Shown here: piece by piece, positions 1 through 10,600 of the stretch
Layout: every line of letters starts with the position of its first letter
How positions within the stretch are numbered: position 1 is the stretch's first letter
From: Artocarpus heterophyllus
Taxonomy: Eukaryota > Streptophyta > Magnoliopsida > Rosales > Moraceae
DNA: 64,000 nt
Assembly (NCBI GenBank): GCA_025403435.1
Contig: CM046333.1
Location: 10,937,770 to 11,001,769, forward strand
Reading direction: 5' to 3'
Translations under genes and position numbers: made by a program
Notes under the pieces: generated by a model
What the model was told of the DNA's origin: nothing
The model's input: only the letters and a program-made list of their open reading frames with translations
Database searches by the model: none

Positions 1-1804
1 CTCCCATACCAGTGGGAAGCTCTCGTTGAGCTGAGTCCAACGAGGTGTCGTGCCACCCAAAACACCGCCGGAGGAGGGCTCACGCGCCGCCCAAAGTGGC
101 GGCGAAACCCATTTTTTCCCGACGTCGTTTCTCGACCGTCCGACCACCAATCGACGTGATTTTGGTGTCTATGGACTCAGTGTGAGGAGAGGAACAAGAT
201 GGTACCAATTTTCCAGCTCAATTTTGGCTGGAAAGGCTTCGCCGGAGCTGCCCCGTCGCCGCCGTGGAGCCGTCGTCGGAGCCGCCGCATATGGTGGCGG
301 TGTGGCACACCGCCGGTGCCAAAACGTTCAGAGGGCGACGGCGAGCAAGACCCCTCGGTCAATTGCTCCTTTCCGCCGCCCCTCGCCGGAGATCGACCTC
401 CCCCGTCGTGCTCCGCCGCAAGAGAGGTCGAGGTGACCCATTGCGCCACCGTTGTGCCAAATTGAAGGCACAAACACGTTCAGAGGGTCACGGGGAAGCT
501 TCCCAACACCTCAATTTTGGGGAAACACCGCGAGAAGGCGGAGAACCAAGGTCCACCGTGGAGCGCCGCCGTGAGGGGGTGGAGCCGCCGTTCCACGCGA
601 TGTTGAGCTGCCCCACCGTAGGGGAAATACTCAGAGGAGGTCGGGGAACAATTTCCCCACCTCAATTTCACGGTACCGTCGCCGGAGGACCGAAATCGGA
701 GCCGCCGGTTTCCGTCGAGAATTCCGTCTTCGATTTGCTATGTTGGAGGCCGAATTGGGTGAAATTGACCCCACCAATCGACTCAGGAGGGTCGAATTAG
801 GGGGGGTAGGCTCGAGCTCAGCCCTCAACGGAGCCAACCGCCGCCGGTCAACGGCCGGTCAACGGCCGGTCAAAGGGCAAAATGGGATTTTGTGATCCGG
901 ACCTCCGATCGAAGATCCGAGACCGCCTCCCGACTCGTTTCGACGCTCTGAACGCAATGGTGACCTCCGTTCGAGCAAATTCTACTCCGATGAAAATCAT
1001 CCGGTACCGACTGCACGCGAATCGAGGCGATTCAAGCAGCAATATCGGAGTCCAGAAGGACAGTTTCAAGAATGCATGATCTCCAGGAAGCATTCCTAGC
1101 CATTTATGGTCGCTCGAGGAGCACTGTAGAGGATGCTTCACATACTGTAGATGCAGCGAGATACAACTGGATCTGCTTAGCTTGGAGTTCAAGTAAGTAG
1201 GAATCTCGACTGCAGTATGAATTGTTTTAGATGCTTTCATAGAAATTTATGAAATGCATGATCAGTGATTGTTACACTGTTTTATGTAAGAATAGGTTTT
1301 ATAACGTTATAAGGTGACGAAAAAACCCGTTAAGGGTAAAATCGTCATTTTTAAGGAAACGGCTAGAACGGAGTCGAACACTCCGATTTAGCATAATGTT
1401 ATTAGACGGAAAATGTTCCGTAATACGTTAAGTAACGTAACGGTCATATGAGATCAGAGATTTCATAAGAGATGTTTTAAGTAAACGAGAGGTAACCGAT
1501 GGGTTACAAAGTTAAAAGGAAATGTAACCCCGGTGGGTTACAAGGCTAATTGAAGGAAATGTAAACTGATGGTTTATAAGGTTGAGTTAAAAGAACGGTA
1601 GACCGAAAGTATACTAGTCAAGTTATGAAAAAAGGAATAAATGATTAATGTTTACGTTTTATTATCAATCGAGTGGATTGATAATAAAGAAAGTTAATTA
1701 ATGAGTCGGCTGTCGTTTGATCAGGACACAGAGGCCGACTAATGCAAGGAAAAGGAACGGAATAGAGAACGCTAGAGCATAGTTTGGGTAAGTTTCAAAC
1801 CTCA

Positions 1805-2400
1805 CCTACAGCATGAAGTAAATGATTTTTAAATGTTTATTTATATGATTTGCAAATGTGTTTGCAATTGTTAAGCAAGTTTCTTTTAAAGTATATTTGC
1901 ATTTATTATGCAAAAAGTTTTAAAGTTCAAGAAAAAGAATTGCAATGAAATTGCAATCGTTATGTTAAAGGTTTATTGGCATATTGATATGCATAACGTT
2001 ATTTAAAAGTCTAAGTTATGATTTTCAAAGTATTGAAAGTATGTTTTGCATTATGACAATGCATAATGTTTTATAGTTTAAGTTAAAGGTTTAATGATGC
2101 ATTTGCTATGCAATAATTTGCATTTGTTGTGCAATAAATTTAAGAATAAAAGTTATAGTTTGCAAAATGTGTTTGCATTTTATGATGTATTTATTAAGCA
2201 ATATGTTGCATTTGTTATGCAATGAGTGTTAGAATGCAAATTATGATTTGCAAAATGTGTTTACATTTTATGTTGCATTTGTTATGCAATGAGTTGCATT
2301 TATTATGCAATTGGTTTTATAGTATAAGCTATGAATTGCAAGTGTATTGCATATGATGTGATTGCATTTGAATGCTCACTAAAGTTAATAAGAAGGTAAT
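1805..2400. repeat. Degenerate TTTGCATT/TATGCAAT repeat array inside the putative LTR
   Basis: Blocks such as TGCATTTGTTATGCAATGAG and TTTGCAAAATGTGTTTGCAT recur every 20-60 bases with substitutions and changing spacing. Many blocks are near-palindromic (ATTGCATA/TATGCAAT). No coding function is suggested. Confidence 0.6.
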
Positions 2401-2749
2401 GTAAAGATAAAAAGGAAAGTGTCATACCAGCCTCTTTGTTATGAGGTAATAAAAGTAAAATTAAAGTGTGACCTCCTAAAGGTGAGGTACAAGACCTCAA
2501 TGTTTGATGGTCTCAAGTCTTCCGCAAGGGAAGCATCATTTATATGATCTCATGATTAATGAGTTGGTACGAACACTAAAGTAAAGTAAGGAAAATGAAG
2601 GTTACAAGATAAAGAAAGTTAAGGAACAAGAATAAAGGTTGAGAAAGAAATGAATATTTAAGTTTATAGAATGTTCATAAAAGGCTCATAATTAAAGTTA
2701 ATAATTGAGCATAAATGAAGTCATGCATTCTAATGTTGCTTGAATGCCT

Positions 2750-3200
2750 TTCATGAAATGTTTATATGTTATGTTTATGGAAAACATTCTAAAAAATGTT
2801 TTACGACAAGTGTTTATGAAAAACATTTTCATGTTTTCAAGAGGCGGTTTATGAACGACGTTTTAAGAAAAACGTTCAAGAAATGTTTTAAGAGAAAGGT
2901 TTTACATTAAATGTTTATGAAAAACATTTCATGTTTGCAAGAAAAGGTTTACGAATGACGTTTTAAGAAAAACGTTGCAAGAAAAGGTTTACGAAAAACG
3001 TTTATGCAAAACGTTTCAGAAATGTTTTATGAAAAACGTTTTCAGAAATGTTCTATGAAAGACGTTTATGAAGAACGTTTTTAGAAATGTTTAAGGAAAA
3101 CGTTTATGAAAAATATTTTCATAAATGTTTATGGAAAACGTTCATGAAGAACGTTTCAAGAGAAAGGTTTTCATGATAAAAGTTTTTTAAGCATGTTTAA
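2750..3200. repeat. Degenerate array of AAACGTTTATGAAAAACGTTT-like units
   Basis: Units of about 18-30 bases built on ATGAAAAACGTTT and AGAAATGTTTTA are repeated many times with variation. The AACGTT core is itself a palindrome. It is part of the putative long LTR. Confidence 0.65.
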
Positions 3201-3739
3201 ATGCTTTGTGAGATTATGTTTGAACTTGCTGAGCGAAAGCTCATTAAAAGTTTTTCATGCTGTAGGTAACTTATGGGTGACCAATGGGACCCGTTAGAAG
3301 AGCTGGGTGCTGCGGAGGACAGATGCGAAGATTTGGGTATGGATACCATCACTGTTTGCTTCCGCTACGTAAAGAAAATGTTTTCCATTGTTTAATGTTG
3401 TGTTTTCAAAGTTTAAAGAAAATAAGTTTTAAGAATTGTATTCAAGTTTTAAAATACAGTTTATGGACTGTATTATGTAATTATAAAGTAAAGTTTTAAA
3501 CTATGATTTAATAAATGTTTCTTATTAAGTTTTGAGAAACGATTTGAAATGAGTTTAAGGTCAAGTGTTGAGCGATGTCTCCACTTGAATGCGACAGAGG
3601 TCGCATCAGTTTTAAAGAACGTTTAAGGAAAGAAAAAAAAATTTTATTACAGTATTTTCTTACTAAGTAAGTAAGATTACTGTTTACGAAACGATGATTA
3701 TGAAAGTAAAGTGACTGCCCGAAAAGGCGGGTCGTTGCA

Positions 3740-4104
3740 CAAGCTCATCTTTTTTGTATCATTTTATTTCTCTCAAATCTCAAAACGCTAGAAGTCGTTT
3801 CCGCTCTTCGTCTCTCTATCGAACCTCTCTTACTGTCGCTCCCGTCAACATTGTCCTTTGTCGTGATATCACCATAATCATCAACTTTTCTCCAATTCTC
3901 TCTTTTTTGTTCGACCATAGTTGACAAAATCATAGTTTTGGCTCAATCCGGTGTTGCCTTCTTCCATGGTTTCTCAACATTTGCAAAAACTCAAAAATCA
4001 ATGACCTTGATTTGGTAGTAATCTCACATAATTGCTACCCAACCTAAATCGGAAACACTCCACCATAAATTATTTCCCCCATTATTTTCTAACCTATTAA
4101 TTCT
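3740..4104. other. Intergenic, no gene seen
   Basis: AT-rich flank between the putative LTR end and the fold-back repeat. The short minus-strand ORF at 3745-3933 has no recognisable features. Confidence 0.5.
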
Positions 4105-4487
4105 AATTGTTGAAATGAATTTTCGAACATCAACCTTCTTCTACCTGCTCCACCGCTATACGTCGTGATCCTTGATGTTCCTCATTAGGGAGTCTTAGGG
4201 GTTAGCATGTAGAAGACAGCCAAATGCTCAAGTCAGGCTGACAATGATGGAGATATTCTAAGAAAAAGAGTAAAAAGAAATGTAGAGAGAGAGAGTAATT
4301 TTCAAAAGAGAGAGGGTAATCTTCTTATTCCCATAATATCTCTATTATTGTTCGCCTAACTTTGCCGTTAAAGTGTCTTCTACAGGTTAACCCCTGATGC
4401 CCCTAAAGAGGAATAGCAAGGATCACAATGGAGAGCAGTAAAGCCGGTAGAAAAAAGTTGATGTTCAAAATTCCACTCCAACACTAA
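4105..4487. repeat. Fold-back (inverted-repeat) element, arms of about 115 bp
   Basis: The left arm (about 4105-4220) and the reverse complement of the right arm (about 4371-4487) share long, imperfectly matching stretches. Examples are GAACATCAAC, TTCTACC, GTGATCCTTG and GTTA(G/A)C(A/C)TGTAGAAGACA. The loop of about 150 bases carries GAGAGAGAGAG and AT-rich sequence. It is most likely a non-autonomous DNA transposon or fold-back MITE. I could not fix a target duplication. Confidence 0.7.
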
Positions 4488-5557
4488 TCCTTGTCATTCA
4501 TTTAATCTAAATTTAAATGTCTATTTGAAATCATGTATATTGACATTTGTACTTAATGAATTACCAATTCTTCGTGTGCCTTTCTACCTCGTGGTCCACA
4601 AGTAATCCAAACCGAATTATATGGACATTGTTACATTGAAGGTTTACGATATGTCACTCATTTTGAGGAAAAAGAATTGCCATATGAGGGGTGAAATTCA
4701 TGCATCTCAGATTCATTTCGGTCTAAGCATATAAAAACTAACTAAAATTTAAAAAATAAAAAATAACATTGGTTTGCTCTTTAATTAATACCATATATTA
4801 ATATTAGGAGCACGAGTGGAAATAAGAGACAGATCATAACAACTGCCCTTAAATCTAACTCTTTCGTTCTCCACTCTTTTTAAATTTGTCCTACGTTCTG
4901 ATCAGCAAGTTCAAAATATTGGTTTCTTTAAAAAATGATTTAAATGTGCAAAATATTTGTTAATCGATAATGTGGTACTAATTCATTAAAAAAATGTGGC
5001 GGTACTATTTTTTTCTTTTTTCTTTTTTTATAAAGAATGTGGTATTTATTATAATGTTTTTTACAAAATATTTACTACAATGATTGAGCATATGTTTAGA
5101 CTATTAATTAGAACCAATTAATATAAAATTATCCATAGCTATAATAAAAATAGCTATAATAAAAATTAAAGGTTATATAGTATAAAATTCTCCTATTATA
5201 GTTTTAGTTATAACCAATATATAAATTATTAGTGGAAAAAGGACAACAATCGCACGGTGGTCACTCCCGACTCTCGACCTGAAACGTGGATCACAAGCAC
5301 GGGATAGCAACAGAGCACACTACACATGAATCGCTGCTAACATTCTGCTGTCATTTCTTCAAGTACGTGAGAACCAGTTTTCTACTGACCCATTAAAGCG
5401 ACTTCACTACCAAGCAAAGCCTTTCTCTTTCGTTGCTTACCTTTTTAAAATTGGAAAGCTTTTTTCCCTTAAGAAAAAAAAAAAATCTGCGTGTTAGACA
5501 TGAATAAAATTACATTAGACTGAAAAATTATACAAAACCAACAAATGTAAAAAAAAT
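4488..5557. other. Intergenic, no gene seen
   Basis: AT-rich DNA with homopolymer runs. A short AT-rich palindromic stretch near 5090-5220 could be a degraded MITE. No ORF with coding character. Confidence 0.5.
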
Positions 5558-5970
5558 CTAATAGGCTGTTTGATATGTAAGTTTAAAACTATTTAAACCA
5601 CTTTAAATCATAAAGACGGTTTAAACTAACATTTGATGGAGTAATAACTAAGGCCGGTTTAAACCATGGAGGCGGTTCTAACATGGCCAAAACCCCCAAA
5701 ATCTAAACTTTGCTCCATCCTCAAGTTTACGCGGTTTGAACCATTTTTTATGATAAAACTACTCCCATTCTTTTTTTTATAAACCATAATTTTTCAAACG
5801 CCAGTTTTTATTTTAAACTTGATGTGATATTTTGTTCTCGTTTTAAACCTTTATGTTCTAAACGTCAATTCAAAACTACTGTTTAAACCATACAGTTTAA
5901 AATTTACAATTAAACTATAAAATTTTAAACAATACTATTTTAAACCTACACAACAAACGAACCCTAATAG
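5558..5970. mobile_element. hAT-like MITE with 7-bp target duplication
   Basis: CTAATAG occurs at 5558-5564 and again at 5964-5970. It flanks a segment whose left end (GCTGTTTGATATGTAAGTTT) is an imperfect inverted copy of its right end, which reads GGTTCGTTTGTTGTGTAGGT on the minus strand. The interior is full of TTTAAAC-type motifs and has no ORF. A 7-8 bp duplication with short imperfect inverted ends fits the hAT superfamily. A transposase is absent, as expected for a MITE. Confidence 0.65.
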
Positions 5971-8150
5971 TGCAAAACATAATTCTACTGCCAATCGCAC
6001 GGACGGCGACTATACCACACTCTTGAATTTTCAACCTTTAGGTCTTATGCAACATACTGGTCCTAGCAACTGATTTTCCCACACTTCTTTTTTCTCATCA
6101 TGAAAAACTGATTTTTCCTCGTTCATACAGCTTTTGAAAATTGGACTTACCTTTCCCTGCACGTATATTCTAAACCATACCAACCGAGCGTCATCCTTAT
6201 CTCTTTTTAAATCCTAAGGTGATAATCTTGAAATTTTTGCTCCCTATCATTGACAATTTGACATAAACAAAATGTTTGTTACTTTACCTGCGGGGCCAGT
6301 TTGGCCTTCCAATATTAACCGAAGATGTCCAATCCTAAACTAGTTTTATGATGCAGAAAGCAATTTTGCCCTACAAGTAGAGCATAAATAGTTTAACGGT
6401 TGGATTAACCTTTTTATCAGTCTAATTTGCATGCAGAAGTAGTTTTATATGACGTGTTACAAATGTTTAATATAAACAGTCACAAATCAAGCCGTTAAAT
6501 TTTTAATCTAATGGACAAAATACCCTACTCTACTAATAGAAGGAAAATGACATTCTCTATCATAAGAATTTTTAATCCAATAAATAAAATACCCTGCTTT
6601 ACCGGTCGAAGCAAAATGACCTTATCTACCGTAAGAATTTCCCCAGTAATAATGCACAAAACAGAATTATCAACTATTCTTAAAACTTGCCCAAATTACT
6701 GTGGCAAAAAAAGAGAGGGAATTATCAGCTATTCTTAAAACTTTCCCAAATTACTGTGGCAAAAAAAAAGAGAAAATAGTTGAAAACGATTGGGAATTAA
6801 TTTGAGAAAGAAAATTTTATTTTTATACAGAAGAAAGAAAAGTAGAACGTTTCATGGCTCAAGTGGGACGCCCCTATCAGATCAATCAGTAAGGAAATGA
6901 TGAAAGTGAGAGAAAGGCACATGCATTTTGTTGCCACTTTGCCCATACAATGGCTATTTTTTCTTCTTTATCTCTCTTCTCAATGATTGTGTTCTCTCTC
7001 AGTCGGAACACATATAATATCTGGTCTCAATTATGTTTTAATTTTGAGTGCAGTGTTACTGTGTCTTGAGATATGGACTTGAGCACCTACACAATGGCAA
7101 AGGCCAAATTAAAGTGCCTCTTCGAAGTCGGTTAAGTTTGCCCTTTTTATTATCAAGGTGAATATGTTATACGTCACCCGCACAAAACATTCCACTCTAG
7201 AAAGAAAAGAAAAGAAAAATATTAGTGTGGTGATTATATTTGAAAAAGCAAGATTATGGATAATAAATAAATGTTGCTACTTGCAAATCATTTTCTTTAA
7301 TTAATCCCCCACTCTTGTATGGAAATTACTGTCTAATCCTTAAGGGACAAAATCTCTCTTTTCCAAAATGATAGCTCATTAGTGCAAAAAGATCACAATG
7401 TCAATTATCATCACGCAAGCACATTAATATGAAAGTGAAGTCCTCCAATATCGTAAAATATTAATCTCTATAATTATAATATATATTTAATTATTCAATT
7501 GGGAAAAAGATTTCTAGTCCGAGTGAGAGAAATCATCACTTGCATAATCAATTTTCATTTGTCGACAACCTAATAATAATAATAATAAAAAGAAGTTAAC
7601 ATAAATTATGAGATAGCTAGCAGAGAGTCCTACGAAACACGAAACGTGTGGGTCGTTTGATATCGTAAGAGTTCCGTTCCCTTGAAGAAATTTTGTAACG
7701 ATCACAAGCCAAAAATGCAAAAGAATAGCAAATATTTGGCTTGTAAAATACACAGTACAGTTTGCGTACCTTTATCGTGATGAATGGTCCAAACATCAGT
7801 CCCTTAAAAGGACACATTTGACTCCAAACCAAAACCAAGAGTCTTTCTAGCCACGTAAAGAAAATCTATTGGTCATGTCTAAATTGGGCCCACCCCAAGT
7901 ATTCGTTTTAAGACGTCGAGCCCCACAAGCTCACCGGTAGATGAAAGAGTATTACCGCAGAGGATCCAAGATTTAAGGGCTCGTCCCTCTTTTTGGTGCT
8001 CTCTCAACAACCAAACACGGCCAAGTCCGTGAAACCAATAAGTCTCTTTAATTATAGTTACGTGTGTATTCTAAATTATTACTTAAAAAAAAAAAGCAAA
8101 AAAAAAGAAAAAGACACTATTATCTCTCTCACTCGCGCACTCACTTTCCC
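5971..8150. other. Intergenic region upstream of the GLUTAMINE DUMPER gene
   Basis: No coding exon recognised. A tandem pair of about 55 bp (6664-6717 and 6719-6774) shares GAATTATCA(A/G)CTATTC and AAATTACTGTGGC. The last few hundred bases before 8150 become less AT-biased and CT-rich and probably hold the GDU promoter. Confidence 0.5.
6664..6774. repeat. Direct tandem duplication, two ~55-bp units
   Basis: The two adjacent units differ only at a few bases and in poly-A length. Confidence 0.75.
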
Positions 8151-8154
8151 ACGC

Positions 8155-8160
8155 TATAAA
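8155..8160 (+). promoter_or_regulatory. Probable TATA box of the GLUTAMINE DUMPER gene
   Basis: TATAAA lies 158 bases before the start codon, followed by a CT-rich leader (TTCTTCTTCTTC, CTCTCTCTTC) typical of plant 5' UTRs. The position fits transcription starting about 125 bases before the ATG. This is an inference from sequence style. Confidence 0.5.
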
Positions 8161-8312
8161 TTCCCGCTCCACCATCTTTCTCCCCCAAGCTCCAAAAATC
8201 ACGTTCTTCTTCTTCTTCTCTTCCTCAAATCTCTCTCTTCCCAAAAAAAAATCAAGAACTTTGTTTTTTTCTCAACTCAATTCAGAAACAAAACTTTCTT
8301 AAAAAGGCAAGA

Positions 8313-8864
8313 ATGAGAACCATTGCTACAGCTACCATGGCCGTCTCAACCACGGAGAACAGAGAGGACAGCACGTTATCGCCGGCGGCTCAAAGGTCGC
8401 CGTGGCACTCGCCGGTGCCGTACCTGTTCGGAGGGCTGGCGGCGATGCTGGGCCTGATCGCCTTCGCGCTGCTCATATTGGCCTGCTCTTACTGGCGGCT
8501 GACCGGACAAATGGAAGCCGACAGATCGTCATCGGAAGGCCAGAACAGAGACATCGAGAGCGGCGGCGGCGGAGCAGAGAAGGACGATGCCGGAGAATTC
8601 GGCGACAGGTCTATGAAGGTTTACGAGGAGAAGATTTTGGTAATCATGGCTGGTGATGATAACCCGACCTTTTTGGCGACCCCGGTTTGCGCTAAAGTCT
8701 CGGCTTTTGAAGATGGGAATGCGAAGAAGATTGACAACGGAGAAGGAGAAGGGAAGGAGAGTAATTCTGATGAGAAAGTCAAGAAAGAGGAGGCGATCAG
8801 TGACGTTCATCAACAGGCTTTGAATCATGATCATCAGGACAGTTTGCAAGAGCAAAACCAGTGA
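8313..8864 (+). CDS. GLUTAMINE DUMPER (GDU) family protein
   Basis: Intronless 183-aa protein. GDU proteins are small single-pass membrane proteins that raise amino-acid export at the plasma membrane and interact with LOG2-type RING ubiquitin ligases. Here residues 32-64 hold the family signature: a HSPVPYLFGGLAAMLGLIA run into one membrane span (about 36-60) ending in SYWRLTG. Residues 110-114 are the second hallmark, VIMAG, followed by DDNPTFLATP. The N-terminus is Ser/Thr-rich, and the C-terminal 60 residues are acidic, Glu/Lys/Gln-rich and poorly conserved, as usual. I chose the first ATG; a second in-frame ATG at 8337 (residue 9) has a stronger CCATGG context and may be the real start. 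Family assignment is firm; which GDU paralogue is not resolved. Confidence 0.93.
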   Translation: MRTIATATMAVSTTENREDSTLSPAAQRSPWHSPVPYLFGGLAAMLGLIAFALLILACSYWRLTGQMEADRSSSEGQNRDIESGGGGAEKDDAGEFGDRSMKVYEEKILVIMAGDDNPTFLATPVCAKVSAFEDGNAKKIDNGEGEGKESNSDEKVKKEEAISDVHQQALNHDHQDSLQEQNQ

Positions 8865-10480
8865 TCAAACGGGTGGGTTTTTTTTCTTTTTAAATTCTCT
8901 GAGACCAGTTCCTGTCTTTCTTGTTTAGTCTGTTTTGATTATCCTATGGGTACTTTTGGCCTGTTTTGAGAGTTTATTTTCTTGTTTTTTTTTTTTTGGT
9001 TCTTGTTTTGGGTTTTGGGGTTCTGGGAAATTTTCTTTCGATATCGGGAAATGTAAATTTTGTCGACAGAAGTAGAAGATGGGAGAATTTATCTTTCCAG
9101 CTAATGACAGCCAAACTACACAAAAGAGAGTCATCATGATTCATGCTTCCCTCTGCTTTGTTACTTCGTTCCATGCAGGATTTACAGTTGGCAAAAATAC
9201 TACCCTTGTCCAAGTCACTGCACAGAAAGAAATTCAAGGAAAAAAAAACTAAAATACATGCTTTTTAATTATTTCATGAATACTAGAGAAAATGTTATAT
9301 ACATGGTGGTGAATGAGCACTATAAAAAGCACGGCATAACTCCATTAATGAAACTTTGCCTTCACGAAATGTTTTAGACAGGCTAGCTAGCCAGTGCCAA
9401 AGTGAAAGTCCTATCCTTACATGGGCGAAATTATTTTTTAATGTTTTAATTTCGGCAGCATTGACATTTAACAATGCACGGAAAGGAAAAGTCTTTGGTA
9501 TAATATTGCTTATCGGGGAATATAATCTTTTTCTTGTGAGACATTTTTTAAAGTCACTTCATAAGGAGGCATTTGAATTAAACCGGAAAAAAGGAATAAA
9601 GCAAGGGAAAAGACGACAATCGACATATTCTTTCAAGTTATTAAAGAGGGCATTTCGGTAATTTTGCTTCGAGGGGGAAATTTTGCGGTAGCCGGAGCAG
9701 CTGCCAGGCCGGTAATCAGTGGGAAAGGCCATTTTGAAGCCGGGGTACGAGAAAGAGGGTACCAGAGATTTACCAATTTTCTTGGGAGAAATGAACGTGA
9801 CACGTGTTAAAGTTTGAGTGGTTGGCGGACAGTTGGGGAGCTACGTGTGAGGCGGATGCAGCTGGGGTTGTTGCGGGTACAGTTGTCCGTGCTCTGCGGC
9901 GATTCGAAGCCGCGTCCTCACTTTAAATGCTGCGCTTTTTTTCTTTTTTTCTTTTTTTTTTGTTTGGCCTATAAGACTTAAGAGTGTGCAATATTTATCA
10001 GGGTTTTTTTTATGCGACAATATTTAATAGCATTTACTATTTAGTGGAACACGTCCCAATTCCAACCAAAAAGCCAAAAAAAAAAAAAAAAGAAGTAGAA
10101 ACTATTTTGAGGCTGACTCTCTAGGTGCACGCAGCATGCTGGCGCACTATCCGGCGTGCCTTCAATAATTTTACTTGCACATAATTTCTTTTCGTCTCAC
10201 CAATTCACGTGGTGAATTAGAATACATGCAAAACTTGTATAACATGAAGTTGTAGCACCTCCAGAAAAATAATATCTCCTCAGAAGAAAATATATGCTTT
10301 TTTTTTTTTACATATAGAAATTGCCGGACCCAAAAATATCAGTTGAACATAAAGGTGGTTTTTTTTTTTTTTTTTAAGGAAAGAAATTAAAGTGTGACTC
10401 AATGGAATGTAGGGCGACAGTTTCCATGAAAATAAAAATGGGGTAAATGACATAAGTTTGAAATTATTTTACTTTGCTTA
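8865..10480. other. Intergenic, 3' flank of GDU plus a GC-richer segment at 9690-9930
   Basis: No convincing exon. The 101-aa ORF at 9356-9661 lacks domain features. 9690-9930 is less AT-rich and contains a G-box palindrome CACGTG at 9801 within GACACGTGTTA, plus CTACGTGTG about 40 bases on. It resembles a promoter or conserved noncoding block, but I see no gene for it. Confidence 0.45.
9801..9806. promoter_or_regulatory. G-box CACGTG in a GC-richer noncoding block
   Basis: The perfect palindrome within GACACGTGTTA is the core bound by plant bZIP and bHLH factors. A second ACGT core follows at about 9844. Function here is unproven because no adjacent transcript can be recognised. Confidence 0.3.
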
Positions 10481-10481
10481 C

Positions 10482-10600
10482 GGGTGTAATAGTTTGAGTG
10501 TAAAGCTCTTATATGCTACAGTAAAAAATTATAGTGTGAAGTTCTCACATGTTATTGTTTTAAAATCCAAACTGATAATTTAAACTATTCTTCCAAACAC
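10482..10600. mobile_element. Degraded copy of the GTGTTTGG MITE family
   Basis: Contains the family core (AGCTCTTATATGCTACAGTAA and, inverted, TTCTCACATGTTATTG) and ends in TTCCAAACAC. The left end is weaker. No ORF. Confidence 0.5.

Larger units (their letters stand above)
1..3739 (+). mobile_element. Right part of a long Ty3/gypsy-type LTR (solo or 3' LTR), cut by the window edge
   Basis: The first 800 bases are GC-rich and the rest AT-rich. The segment has no credible coding exon, although several overlapping spurious ORFs occur in the GC-rich part. It ends in a short inverted pair (GCCCGAAAAGGCGGG) followed by TCGTTGCA at 3739, which resembles the GGGTCGTTACA ends of plant Tekay/Del-type LTRs. 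Wording such as GTGACGAAAAAACCCGTTAAGGG near 1314 also recalls such LTRs. Internal degenerate repeats lie at about 1805-2400 and 2750-3200. The 5' boundary is outside the window, so neither a target duplication nor the partner LTR can be seen. It could be another kind of repeat; the LTR reading rests on style and on the terminus. Confidence 0.5.

Noticed and set aside
50..837. Several overlapping ORFs of up to 178 codons on both strands in the first 840 bases
   Set aside because: High GC lowers stop frequency in all frames at once; the products are Arg/Pro-rich with no domain, and the block belongs to a putative LTR.
2750..3200. CRISPR-like regular repeats
   Set aside because: Units and spacings are irregular and degenerate, there are no unique spacers of fixed size, and this is a plant nuclear genome.
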